The notes below the pieces were generated by a model that saw nothing but the letters and a program-made list of their open reading frames with translations, searched no databases and was not told the origin of the DNA. A stretch of 64,000 nt of DNA from Limnephilus marmoratus. Lineage: Eukaryota > Arthropoda > Insecta > Trichoptera > Limnephilidae. Each line of letters starts with the position of its first letter. Position 1 is the stretch's first letter. The position numbers and the translations under genes were made by a program. Location of the stretch: positions 29,583,286 through 29,647,285 of the forward strand of contig OU862913.1 in the NCBI GenBank assembly GCA_917880885.1, read 5' to 3'. Shown here one piece after another: positions 44,527-55,481 of the stretch.

Positions 44527-45341
44527 AATAGGCCACTTGCATCACATTTAAAAAAAAAAAAATTCCAGTTTAGGCAAATATTCTAAGACATTCTGTATTT
44601 ATTTTTTTTTTTTTTAATCGTATTTTTGAAACCCTGGCGATTTTTTTTTAAATTTCAATCTGAAAAATCAGACTATTTTTTATAAACCGGAAAGACGGGA
44701 CATACTTTTATAGGTGCGAAAAATCGATGATTACGTAGCCGAAAATCATTTAAAAAACAAGAACGTTTTCCACAAGAAAGGGCACAGGAGAATAACGAGG
44801 CATACCAAAAATATTTCATCTCATAAATATTTTTTTCCTTGATCAAAAATCATTATAATGTTCAATGTCTATATTACTAAATCCATTGTAATATACTTGT
44901 AAATTATAATAATAATAATAAGAATTATAAAATTAATTATAAAATTTGATTTTGTTAAAATCAGCACCCTTACCATTACACCTCTAAAACACATACAGAC
45001 ATTGTAAAATGTACGGGGTTCTCTTCATAACATCTGTCAAAAAGTCAAACCAAATGATAAGTTCAAAAAATGTCAAATTCAAAAATCCGCCTGAAATCAA
45101 AGTGTTGCCATACAAAAAAAATAAATCAGTGTGGAATTTTACAAAATTAATAGGAACATTTTCGGGGACGGGACATTTTCATGTAGTGATGTCACGGGCT
45201 CAAATAATGGATTTATTTATTTAAAAATAAAAAAAAATGAACATTTCTAAAAAATTTACTAACATTTTGGTAATCTTAGTAAAAAAATCTATCCACACGA
45301 TTTTTTCCAAGTCGTTCTGAAATCCATGCAAGTGGCCTATT
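44527..45341 (-). mobile_element. TIR element family H, copy 2, in the SINA-like 3' flank
   Basis: Begins AATAGGCCACTTGCAT and ends ATGCAAGTGGCCTATT; inverted relative to 30652-31477. Starts 106 bases after the SINA-like stop codon, where no AATAAA has yet occurred, so it probably forms part of the 3' UTR. Confidence 0.88.
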
Positions 45342-45672
45342 GATCACGGTGTTTAATTTCCTTAACATTCCAGTAATCGCACCCTTGCGTCGAACATTAA
45401 CAGTTGCGCGCGATCGGTGATTCCACAAGTTTAGGCGTCTGGTTTTAGAAGACGACTGAATATCATGATATTGTGTACTGCATATAATAAAAAAGTCTTA
45501 GGTACATCTATATAAATAATAAAAAACATTAATTGGTAATCACTTTTTAATTTGTATGTAATAGTTTGTGAAATCTCAATTTTTTAAACATCTGACACAA
45601 AACAACGCTATAAATCAACATAATAATGAAACAAGATAAAATTTTAAAACTACTTGCGTTTAACGTATTTAC

Positions 45673-46409
45673 CATAGACATATGAATATTAATAGACCAG
45701 AGCATAAAGGAGAGGGAAAGAAACCAACTACAGCGGGGCGCAGAGCGGGAAGATGAATTTGGTGATATGTGATTCGTCAATAACTCAATCGGAGAGTATA
45801 TGGGCATCTCGCATTATAATATCACCATTTAGTTCTTAAAAGTAAACTCTGCTCTTTAATGAATAGACCTTTTTACATGGGAGCGCGAATCGCTCGCCGC
45901 GAAATGAACAAATTTACAAATTCCAAATACAGCAAAGTAAAGTTCGCCTATTTTCATAGTCCAACATTTTGTTGACGTATTTAGTTAAGACACTTTTACA
46001 AATGTTTCATAATTTACTTATCCCACAAAACAGCGACGAGCACACGCCATGTGTCTCGAGTGATAGTGTGTGTTACAAAAACGACCATATTATGTGATCT
46101 GAATAAGCTTAAAATAAAGTAAAATAATGCTTTCCTATGGAATGTAATACGACAATTGGGTTTATTCTCTTTTTCACTTCTATTTTTACATGTTTTCAAA
46201 ACACAAGCAACTATTTTTGCTGTGTTATTTCGTAAAATGCACCGATGAGTGCTCGATGCTGGCTCGCAGAAGAATGATGACATCACATTTTTTAGATTCA
46301 CGCAAAGCCATACTCGATCCCAGCCGGTTCCAATGGAACCGGTATGGGGAGGGAGAAATAATACACTTTTATCGCTTAGGGCAGGTCTATTAATATTCAT
46401 ATGTCTAAG
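45673..46409. mobile_element. hAT-type MITE family A, complete copy
   Basis: Begins CATAGACATATGAATATT and ends AATATTCATATGTCTAAG; exact 8-bp TSD GTATTTAC (45665-45672 and 46410-46417). Contains the palindrome CCGGTTCCAATGGAACCGG. Confidence 0.92.
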
Positions 46410-46417
46410 GTATTTAC

Positions 46418-47032
46418 GTAAAATAAAACTAAGTTCTAAATAATATGATACAAATATCATGAAATACTCACTCAGTTCTCAATATTATTCAAGAGATTTT
46501 TCAAGTACACAACCAATCACATGCGAAATCTGAGACCGCAAATATAAACAAAAGAACACGTGCGTTTGTGACGAATGTCACTGGGGTACTGAGGGGACGT
46601 ACCTCACCCCCCTGAGGATGTCACGGAAGCGCAATTGTCTATTGTTTATAGTTAGCGCATAATCAGTAAAATAAGTTCACTACGGTCTCACAGACCGCGC
46701 GTGACCGCTGAAAGGTCAAGGTCTCAAATTCAAAATGAAAGACAACCGACAATTAAAATTTAACATTACACATGACTTGCACTATTCTTTGACTCTACAT
46801 GGAATATAACCGACAACGGCTCGGTCCCGGGGATCTAAGACAATCCTAGTTCGTTGTTTACGGTAGGTAAAAAGAGAGAAGAAAAAAAGCGTGCATTGTA
46901 TTTATAAAAAATGCTAGAGAACGAAACATACAGTCAAAAAATAAACACCACAAAACTGTCAACGAGACATCAACAGCTGGTTTAAGTATCTACTTTACCA
47001 ACTGATGATTATTTACTAGAATACACAACAGG
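46418..47032. other. Unassigned intergenic DNA
   Basis: No gene. A GC-richer patch at about 46560-46730 includes GGGGACGTACCTCACCCCCC and GTCTCACAGACCGCGCGTG; its meaning is unknown. Confidence 0.35.
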
Positions 47033-47040
47033 GGTTTAGC

Positions 47041-47365
47041 CAAAGATATTTAAATACAGAAGAGATATGCTATGGTGTCCGCGCAACTGTCGCCGGACTA
47101 CGCGCTAATTAGCGTAGTTTTCATACAAAAAGAATTTGTTCATTTCGTTGATTTTTTGAAAATGTGCATTAATATTGGTTAACAATATGTTTTGAATAAG
47201 GAAAGAATTCGTTCATTTAGTTTAACGTTCGTTTGGTTTATTCGTTAATTATTTGTTCTTTTAGTTTATTTGTTAATTGGTAAACAATATCGGTGACACC
47301 CGGAAGCGCAGATCCACATAGTAAAAACAGCAGATAGCACATCTACTTATATTTCAATATCTTTG
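47041..47365. mobile_element. hAT-type MITE family D, copy 2
   Basis: CAAAGATATT...AATATCTTTG with exact TSD GGTTTAGC (47033-47040 and 47366-47373); 325 bp, the same length as and only a handful of substitutions from 13085-13409. Confidence 0.93.
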
Positions 47366-47408
47366 GGTTTAGCCATGCGCCGAACCATTTTGATATAATA
47401 TATTTATT

Positions 47409-47865
47409 ATGAGCCAGCAGGTTTGTTTGTTTCTCCCTGCGTGTCCTTTCCCATTCGTCCCGTTCCCCTTCTGCCTCCTTTTCCTCTCGTGTCCCCTTTC
47501 CCACTCCGCCTCCTGCACTTTCCCTCTCCTTACTCTACTCCCCCCCTTCTCATGTCCCGCGAACCCCGCTCCCGAGTTCCCCTCCCCCCTCCCTGGTTCC
47601 CATCCCCCCCCTCCCGCGAACCTCCTACCAGAGTTCCCCTCTCCCTTTTCGCATTCCATACATTCAATCCTGGTACATTTAGTTTTCAAACAGCTTGTGT
47701 GCCACCTACTGCAATTTTAATAATGCCAGAGCTCACCAGTAAAAAAAACCTTGTCCTGACAATAACGAACACAAAAAAAAAAGAATTATCCAATTTGGTG
47801 CAGTCGTTCGGAAGTTATGCGCGTACATACACTTCAGCGATTCATTTTTTAGATAGATTTTATTC
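47409..47865 (-). mobile_element. Helitron fragment, minus orientation
   Basis: Starts near TTTCTCCCTGCGTGTCC and ends at GCGATTCATTTTTTAGATAG, matching the family at 33405-33918; the CTAG terminus is missing. The 243-codon ORF spanning 47423-48154 runs through it by chance. Confidence 0.75.
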
Positions 47866-48009
47866 CAAAGAGGACAGTATTAGCAGGTTATTGACTTTAA
47901 CACATGGAAATACCCAAAAAATCTCTTTACTAGCTGAGATTATTGATTTTGGATTACCAACTTGGAGGCTTATGACATTAATTATTGTGGAAACCCTCGA
48001 TACTATCCA

Positions 48010-48262
48010 TATTTATTTCTTCTTCTTCTTCTTGTGCCCTGTCCGTTCAACGGACGTTGGCTATCATGTTGGCTATGCGGACTTTGTTTACTGCGGCCCG
48101 GAACAGCTCCACGGTAGACTAGCCAAACCACTGTCTCAGGTTTTTCAGCCATGAGGTTCTCCTTCTTCCAGGGCCCCGTCTTCCGGCAATCTTTCCCTGC
48201 ATTATGAGATGCAAGATCTCACACTTCTCTGGATGTCTCATCACGAGTCCAAGATATTGAAG
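48010..48262 (-). pseudogene. RTE-like LINE C-terminal fragment (minus strand)
   Basis: The minus strand reads GLVMRHPEKCEILHLIMQGK then IAGRRGPGRRRTSWLKNLRQ and FRAAVNKVRIANMIANV, followed by a GAAGAAGAAG tail, the widespread insect RTE C-terminus. Confidence 0.85.
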
Positions 48263-48299
48263 TTTATTTAACATATTTATATATCTTGATTTATTTTAA

Positions 48300-48400
48300 C
48301 ATTATGCCCATGTTGCGCTACCTCCTTCTTTAGCCAACATTTGGACGGCGTTACAGTGTCCATCATCAGGGCACATTTGACCACACATTACGCACTGCCC
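48300..48400. repeat. Fragment related to the foldback MITE at 56249-56838
   Basis: Shares GTTGCGCTACCTCCTTCTTT, AGCCAAC and GTGTCCATCATCAGGGCA with that element's arm. Confidence 0.7.
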
Positions 48401-48480
48401 AGCTGTAATTTTAGTTTGAATAACTAACAGTATTTAGTGTTTTTTTTGTAATAATAATAGGTTGTAATAATAATAATAAT

Positions 48481-48897
48481 ATGACGACCTCCGTAGTCCA
48501 GTGGGTAAGACTCTTGACTCACAATCCGGAGGTCGCGGGTTCGAACCCGGCATGCGCAAATAAATTTTATTTGATTAATTTGTGTTATTTCACAATTAAT
48601 TCATAAAAAATAATATATAGTATATTTGCGGCATGTTCCAGAGTGGAAGATACTATCAGTATCGCCCTGGTGTAAGACCACCATTCAGAATTGAAACGTT
48701 GCTTGAAAATGGCTCTAGCCGTGTTTAGTGACCAGATCTGACTAGCCAGGTACTTCCCAACCTTCCTCTTCCCCACCTCCTTCCCCTCCCCACTACCTTC
48801 AGCTTCACAACATACCCCAATTGGGGATGCCATAGTCTCACTGGCTCCAGACGGAAGCAGTTGAGATTCTTGTGGGGTATTCACTGTAAAAAAAAAA
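48481..48897 (+). repeat. Full-length SINE, head type 2
   Basis: Head CGACCTCCGTAGTCCAGTGG...GGTTCGAACCCGG has good A- and B-box matches; the body is nearly identical to that of 34700-35090; poly-A tail ends at 48901. The head is unrelated to head type 1 but close to the isolated head at 40900. Confidence 0.88.
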
Positions 48898-49120
48898 AAA
48901 AGGTTTATATTTTTTAATAAACTATAAATAAAAATAAAGGGCACTGTTTTGTGTATCAATCAAAAATGCTTTATTGAATCCTTTCCTTTTTATAATTATT
49001 ATATAAAGCTGCATGACACTTCGGTCACACACTGGTGTCCAGAGGCGGCTCCTGAAGTGGAAGGTCATTTAAACAAATTGATATTATGATACAATATCAA
49101 ATTAAATACAATATTATTCA

Positions 49121-49448
49121 TTTAAATGAAGACAATATTAGCGAAACTCAATCGAAATCTGGAGACAGAAAAATCAGAAAAGATATTGGCTCCGCTGGGA
49201 CTCGAACCCAGAACCCTTTTCTTACATGGAAACAGCTCTACCGATTAAGCTACGGAACCCATATTAATTCGGTCACTTTTAACTGTATCATACTTCGACT
49301 AAGAACTACCAACATTATCTTCACTTACTTAACGCACATATTATTGGCTGCTATCTTTATATATCGAGTCCCAGCGGAGCCAATATCTTTTCTGATTTTT
49401 CTGTCTCCAGATTTCGATTGAGTTTCGCTAATATTGTCTTCATTTAAT
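49121..49448. mobile_element. Foldback element containing a tRNA-like sequence
   Basis: Arms 49121-49204 and 49365-49448 are nearly perfect 84-bp inverted repeats (GAAGACAATATTAGCGAAAC, GGAGACAGAAAAATCAGAAA). The left arm ends inside the T-arm of a tRNA-like sequence on the minus strand, and the right arm carries an inverted copy of the same part. Confidence 0.92.
49188..49259 (-). tRNA. tRNA-like cloverleaf, TGT loop (probable pseudo-tRNA)
   Basis: On the minus strand: acceptor GGTTCCG/CGGAGCC fully paired (one G-T), D-arm GCTT/GAGC, T-arm CTGGG/CCCAG with TTCGAGT loop. The anticodon stem is weak (TTTC/GAAA) and the loop CATGTAA would give TGT (threonine) but has A at position 33. It sits inside a foldback element, so a working gene is doubtful. 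Confidence 0.4.
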
Positions 49449-49781
49449 TAAATATTATAATTTGAGATTTTACTCATAAAGTTTAAAAAATTAATAATAA
49501 ACAATATTATTCATTTGTAGGTACCTCACGAGTTTGAGAATCAAATTACATTTAATTTAATAAATTATTTCATGCAATAAGCGTAAAATATGCAAAATCA
49601 ACCTACGTTTATCAAACCGTCTCTTTCAGACGCGTAATATTCAGCATGCTCTCTCTCCCTCGTGGCAATGACCCAAACTGTCTTTAGAATCTGAAAACTT
49701 TTTACTAGCCGATATAGTGCCATTTCATTTATTGTATGGTGCGTAAAGAGACAGAAGCAGGTAATGTCTATGGAGCTTCAT
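49449..49781. other. Unassigned DNA upstream of the 99-bp array
   Basis: AT-rich; the last ~50 bases before the array may belong to the LINE from which the array derives. Confidence 0.35.
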
Positions 49782-51959
49782 CGACAGTCATCCAGAGAAA
49801 GACCAAACAACTCCTGGATGACTCAATGCTCCAAGATACTACAGAGAAACGGCCTGGATGAAAGCGATACCTTTCTAGGTCGACAGTCATCCAGAGGAAG
49901 ACCAAACAACTCCTGGATGAATCAATGCTCCAAGATACTACAGAGAAACGGCCTGGATGAAAGCGATACCTTTCTAGGTCGACAGTCATCCAGAGGAAGA
50001 CCAAACAACTCCTGGATGAATCAATGCTCCAAGATACTACAGAGAAACGGCCTGGATGAAAGCGATACCTTTCTAGGTCGACAGTCATCCAGAGGAAGAC
50101 CAAACAACTCCTGGATGAATCAATGCTCCAAGATACTACAGAGAAACGGCCTGGATGAAAGCGATACCTTTCTAGGTCGACAGTCATCCAGAGGAAGACC
50201 AAACAACTCCTGGATGAATCAATGCTCCAAGATACTACAGAGAAACGGCCTGGATGAAAGCGATACCTTTCTAGGTCGACAGTCATCCAGAGGAAGACCA
50301 AACAACTCCTGGATGAATCAATGCTCCAAGATACTACAGAGAAACGGCCTGGATGAAAGCGATACCTTTCTAGGTCGACAGTCATCCAGAGGAAGACCAA
50401 ACAACTCCTGGATGAATCAATGCTCCAAGATACTACAGAGAAACGGCCTGGATGAAAGCGATACCTTTCTAGGTCGACAGTCATCCAGAGGAAGACCAAA
50501 CAACTCCTGGATGAATCAATGCTCCAAGATACTACAGAGAAACGGCCTGGATGAAAGCGATACCTTTCTAGGTCGACAGTCATCCAGAGGAAGACCAAAC
50601 AACTCCTGGATGAATCAATGCTCCAAGATACTACAGAGAAACGGCCTGGATGAAAGCGATACCTTTCTAGGTCGACAGTCATCCAGAGGAAGACCAAACA
50701 ACTCCTGGATGAATCAATGCTCCAAGATACTACAGAGAAACGGCCTGGATGAAAGCGATACCTTTCTAGGTCGACAGTCATCCAGAGGAAGACCAAACAA
50801 CTCCTGGATGACTCAATGCTCCAAGATACTACAGAGAAACGGCCTGGAAGAAAGCGATACCTTTCTAGGTCGACAGTCATCCAGAGGAAGACCAAACAAC
50901 TCCTGGATGAATCAATGCTCCAAGATACTACAGAGAAACGGCCTGGATGAAAGCGATACCTTTCTAGGTCGACAGTCATCCAGAGGAAGACCAAACAACT
51001 CCTGGATGAATCAATGCTCCAAGATACTACAGAGAAACGGCCTGGATGAAAGCGATACCTTTCTAGGTCGACAGTCATCCAGAGGAAGACCAAACAACTC
51101 CTGGATGAATCAATGCTCCAAGATACTACAGAGAAACGGCCTGGATGAAAGCGATACCTTTCTAGGTCGACAGTCATCCAGAGGAAGACCAAACAACTCC
51201 TGGATGAATCAATGCTCCAAGATACTACAGAGAAACGGCCTGGATGAAAGCGATACCTTTCTAGGTCGACAGTCATCCAGAGGAAGACCAAACAACTCCT
51301 GGATGAATCAATGCTCCAAGATACTACAGAGAAACGGCCTGGATGAAAGCGATACCTTTCTAGGTCGACAGTCATCCAGAGGAAGACCAAACAACTCCTG
51401 GATGAATCAATGCTCCAAGATACTACAGAGAAACGGCCTGGATGAAAGCGATACCTTTCTAGGTCGACAGTCATCCAGAGGAAGACCAAACAACTCCTGG
51501 ATGAATCAATGCTCCAAGATACTACAGAGAAACGGCCTGGATGAAAGCGATACCTTTCTAGGTCGACAGTCATCCAGAGGAAGACCAAACAACTCCTGGA
51601 TGACTCAATGCTCCAAGATACTACAGAGAAACGGCCTGGAAGAAAGCGATACCTTTCTAGGTCGACAGTCATCCAGAGGAAGACCAAACAACTCCTGGAT
51701 GAATCAATGCTCCAAGATACTACAGAGAAACGGCCTGGATGAAAGCGATACCTTTCTAGGTCGACAGTCATCCAGAGGAAGACCAAACAACTCCTGGATG
51801 AATCAATGCTCCAAGATACTACAGAGAAACGGCCTGGAAGAAAGCGATACCTTTCTAGGTCGACAGTCATCCAGAGGAAGACCAAACAACTCCTGGATGA
51901 ATCAATGCTCCAAGATACTACAGAGAAACGGCCTGGAAGAAAGCGATACCTAGAACCAA
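49782..51959 (+). repeat. 22-copy array of a 99-bp unit, probably LINE-derived
   Basis: 22 head-to-tail copies of a 99-bp unit starting CGACAGTCATCCAGAGGAAG. Because 99 is divisible by three and the unit has no stop in that frame, the + strand reads as a 729-codon ORF (49764-51953; 33-residue unit with RGRPNNSWMNQCSKILQRNG) and the minus strand as a 705-codon ORF. Copies are almost identical: copies 11 and 19 share two changes (WMTQ, LEESD), copy 1 has an A where others have G. RGRP-nSWm...L matches the C-terminal motif of LINE ORF2 proteins, and the sequence after the array (GGGCCGACCCCAACAACC, GGAAGAAGAAGAAGA) looks like a LINE 3' UTR. I find no evidence that it is a host gene. Confidence 0.93.
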
Positions 51960-52050
51960 AGAAGAAATAGACTGGGAATGAGAAGGGCCGACCCCAACAA
52001 CCTACCTAGGCAATGAGTTGGGACTGTGCAAGGAAGAAGAAGAAGATATT
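51960..52050 (+). mobile_element. LINE 3' UTR remnant after the array
   Basis: GAGAAGGGCCGACCCCAACA, GGCAATGAGTTGGGACTG and AAGGAAGAAGAAGAAGA form a typical RTE-like 3' end with a GAA-rich tail. Confidence 0.6.
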
Positions 52051-52222
52051 TGATATAAACTTAGTACTAAAAGGTGGAGTGGGAATCACCCTAATACCAC
52101 GCGAGCGAAAAAAACTAGCGTTTCATGCAAAAACTACTGAATGGATTTTAATGAAACATTAAATAAAAAAAATAATAAACTTTAAATAATAATTTAATAA
52201 ACTTTACAATAAGCTCATAAAT

Positions 52223-52607
52223 CAGAATAACATATACGAGCTCTGGCATCATGAAGTGGCACGCAAGCTGTTTGACAACTGAATGTATCGGGAATGAATG
52301 TATGGAATGCAGGAGGGGGGAAGGGAACCGGAGGGCGGGGAACACCGGAGGGGGGACGGAAACTTGGGAGGGAGAGCCGCGAGAGGGGGGGGCGAATACA
52401 GGAGGGGGAGGGGAATTCAGGAAGGGGGTTCGCGGGACGGGAGAAGGGGGTGAGTGAGACGAGGGAAGGTGGAAGAGGAGGAGTGGGAATGCAAGAAGGG
52501 AAGGGGACGCGGGGGAGGAAGGTGAACGGGACGAATGGGAAAGGACGCGCAGGGAGAAACAATTTCTTTATTAAATTGCGTAGCAACGCATGCCGGGTAC
52601 CAGCTAG
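52223..52607 (+). mobile_element. Helitron 3' portion
   Basis: Family sequence from CGAGCTCTGGCATCATGAAG to the terminus GCCGGGTACCAGCTAG before T at 52608; hairpin TGCGT/ACGCA precedes the end. Upstream of about 52220 the sequence does not match the 5' half of 33405-33918, so it is a chimera or truncated. Confidence 0.8.
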
Positions 52608-52744
52608 TAGATAATATAATGATTTACAACAAAATGGGCTGGACTCAAGTGAAGGAGGAAGTAGGCAGGCGTAAGTGTAGATGGAGAATTGGAAAGGAAA
52701 ATAAAATGTTCTTTGTCAACAGGGAACAACCTTAGTCTCTCTCT

Positions 52745-53380
52745 GGTTTCAATCCTGGGATTGGTTTGCAGCAATTTCCTCTATTCTTCTCTTCCATTCT
52801 TCCCTGTCTTGTGCGGCTCTTTTGAAGTCTGCATATGATGAGCAGCGCACGTCCGCCAGCAGGTCCTCCAGGTACTCTCGCCGTGGGCGTCCCCTAGAGT
52901 TTGTCCCCTCGGTCATACCCTTCATTATGGCATGCAAGAGGCCTTCTTGTCGTATTACATGGCCGATCCATACGCCTTTCGGACAAGGTCCTGAGCAGGT
53001 GCCTTCCTCCTTCGATTCTTTGGAGAACCTCCTCATTTGTAATGTGGTCTCTCCAGGAAATTCCTAATAGTCTTCTATAGGACCACATCTCAAAAGCCTC
53101 TAGTCTCCGTTTATCTCTTTCGGATAGGCACCATGTTTCGCAGCCGTACATCAAGATACTCCATACATAGGTCTTGATGAGGAGTATTCTCAGTTTTAGG
53201 TCTATATCATTCGATTCTATTATTTTCGACCTTTTATTGAATGCAAGCCTAGCCTGGTGAATACGGCTGTCGACCTCGCTCTTAGACCGACCGTCCTATG
53301 TTATTTTGCTCCCGAGGTATACAAACTCCGTGGTGTTCTTTAGTGGAACCTTAGTATTTGGACTTTTATTTAAATTTATT
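52745..53380 (-). pseudogene. LINE ORF2 C-terminal half (minus strand), frameshifted
   Basis: The minus strand reads FVYLGSKIT near 53300, then MYGCETWCLSERDKRRLEAF, YRRLLGISWRDHITNEEVL and, in another frame, GVWIGHVIRQEGLLHAIMKG, SRGRPRREYLEDL and AAQDREEWKRRIEEI. At least one frameshift (near 53000) and the absence of the polymerase core show it is dead. Its SRGRP motif is the same one multiplied in the 99-bp array. Confidence 0.88.
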
Positions 53381-53686
53381 TGATTATTAATTACCTCACT
53401 ATTAATGTTTTTGACTTTCCTTAGTTCTAGTGCTTCTAAGTTATCCAACCCGATACCTATCGTGTTTTTATGAATTAGCGAGGCCGCACACCAGACATAC
53501 ACTTTTATTACGTTAACTGTGGTGCCACATTTGAAAGGCGACACATTTAACGCCCCCCTATATTTGCGCGCAAGCACGCACACCAAGGACACGTTTGTAG
53601 CGGGTGCAGTTTGTGGCGAGAAGTTAGCCGTGCTACAAGTATTCAAGATCGAACGCTCATTTTTTGTGGCGCAGTGATTTGCAAAA

Positions 53687-53836
53687 ATGAAAGACAATAC
53701 TGAATTTTATGTGGAGTTTATGGCAGAGGTTGAAAAAAACCCTATATTATATAACCATGGACTCACTGTTTATAGCAAAAGACAGATTACGGAAATCATC
53801 TGGATCAAAATCGGCAAAAAATACATATTTTTTTAA
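53687..53836 (+). pseudogene. MADF-like domain fragment
   Basis: A 49-codon frame, not long enough for the usual minimum. MKDNTEFYVEFMAEVEKNPI then LYNHGLTVYSKRQITEI resembles the N-terminal half of a MADF DNA-binding domain (a Myb-like fold found in Harbinger-type transposon accessory proteins and many insect regulators). It stops at TAA in an AT-rich run about halfway through the usual ~85-residue domain. A downstream exon is possible but not identified. Confidence 0.5.
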
Positions 53837-53839
53837 TTA

Positions 53840-55060
53840 CCGTAAATTGCAGAATCTTGATGGTGAACCCAATAACGTCTTTTTTTTCTCATTAATTCCC
53901 ACATCAAGAAATCCATGTAGTCAGATGATGTTGACATTTTCGAGTAGGTATAAACCACAACTGTGCGTACGGAGTGCGTGTATGCGACACATATACTCCA
54001 AGCAAAAATGTAGCATGCATATTGTGATGACGTAAATGTTGCGTTCATGTAGCATGTGGCTCCGGTGGGTGACGACCAATTTTTTATCAAATTTATGGTC
54101 TGTTTCAATCAGGTCAATATTTTAACGTTTAGCTCCTCCATCAATCTTATTCTAGTCTATGACTCCAGCTCCTTTGACTGAATATTGGTTCCGGACTCTT
54201 CCTCCATACACCTGAACAAACAGTCCATTTTCTGGGTGTGGTCTAGGTGCGTTCTTTTTTCATCACTTCATCTTTAACATGTCTTCAGAATTAACCTGAA
54301 AAAAAGAAATTATTATATGACATAAAGCTTTACTAATTTCTTAAAAAGCAATCACTTTGTGGTTTGACATAATTAATTGTTATTGAGGTAAAAGTGAATT
54401 TAGTCCACCTCATGGATAATATGGAACGTTCGTGTTGTCGAAGTTTGATGGACGGATAATACGGAATATTCCTTTTTTAAGTAATAGACAATCAAATATG
54501 ACATTTGTCGGAAGTACCAAACTTATAAAATAAATTCTCGTCAAAATAAAAATGTACCTACTTGTTCTAGCAGAATATTTACTACAACGGTGGGAGCGGA
54601 ATGGGATAGGGTGGGACGGGTTCTAGCAGAATATTTACCACAACGAAGTGGGTAGAACGGGGTAGGAAGGGGTGGGGCGAAACAGAATACCATATTGGCC
54701 ACTGACCACAAGGTACAATAATGATAAACTGAATATTGGCCCGATTTTTTTATTCGGACTTCTCGACCAGGGAGCGCCCAAGAGCTGGCTCGTTTATTGA
54801 CCGGCAGTCCATCGCGGACCACCTTCTACCCTCTTGCGGACCACTGGTTGGGAAACCCTGGTCTAGCGGGTTTGTGTAATTATTCTAATATATTTCTTTC
54901 CATGTTCTGCTTTTATAAATACAGGTAAAAACTTGTCAATAATGCATTCACTTAATAACGTGAATAAATTATTTTTTTATATGGCAATAATATTTTTTCT
55001 ATGATTGGCAGCATGATTCTATGAAGTGTAATATAAAAATGATAATATTAAAATGGCATA
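53840..55060. other. Unassigned DNA with a tandem duplication and a hAT-like end
   Basis: An ~80-bp duplication at 54563-54690 (TTCTAGCAGAATATTTACNA-type units). The sequence GGACCACTGGTTGGGAAACC then CTG at 54838-54862 resembles the 3' terminus of Charlie-like hAT elements, but I see no matching left end. Confidence 0.4.
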
Positions 55061-55348
55061 TACTGCGTAAGTGAATTAATTTAAAATAAATTAAAATGTT
55101 AAATGCATATTTTTTGGTCTCCAACGACATAAATACTCACTTTTCGTAATAATAAAGCTTAATCTATTGTTTGGCAAATAAGTGTAGAAATTGGAACTAA
55201 ACGTGTTCATTACTATGGCAACACCGAATTATATGACGTTTCCTATGGCTGTAATGTTGTGTTACGGTTGATTTATCGTCTTAAATCTGAGTAGAATATC
55301 GCTGATTTGATAATATTTTTATTCATTGTTTGCCTGAATTTAATTAAA

Positions 55349-55481
55349 ATGAATAAATTATTACATAGTGATACAAGAGGGGTTATATTCTGCGTGTTTC
55401 AACGCTGCCTAGCCGAGGGTCACGCGAAGAAGCTTCTGTCCGATTTAAAAGATGTTTACAAACGAACTGCAGAAATGAATG
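55349..55481 (+). pseudogene. Transposase N-terminal exon
   Basis: MNKLLHSDTRGVIFCVFQRC...LKDVYKRTAEMNG, followed by a GTAGGT donor. It resembles the N-terminus of the DDE-superfamily transposases common in insects. The matching acceptor was not found. Confidence 0.55.

Noticed and set aside
49764..51953. A 729-residue host protein with 22 repeats, or its 705-residue opposite-strand counterpart
   Set aside because: Both frames result from a 99-bp repeat without stops; the unit matches a LINE C-terminal motif and a LINE 3' end follows. No start-site or splice evidence for a host gene.
49782..51959. CRISPR-like repeat array
   Set aside because: Units are contiguous with no variable spacers, and this is a eukaryotic genome.
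53296..53697. Minus-strand 133-codon ORF as a gene
   Set aside because: It joins unrelated sequence to the FVYLGSKIT start of a LINE C-terminal remnant, so it is a chimera across a repeat boundary.
54838..54862. A complete Charlie-like hAT element
   Set aside because: Only a right-end-like sequence is seen; no left TIR or TSD was found.
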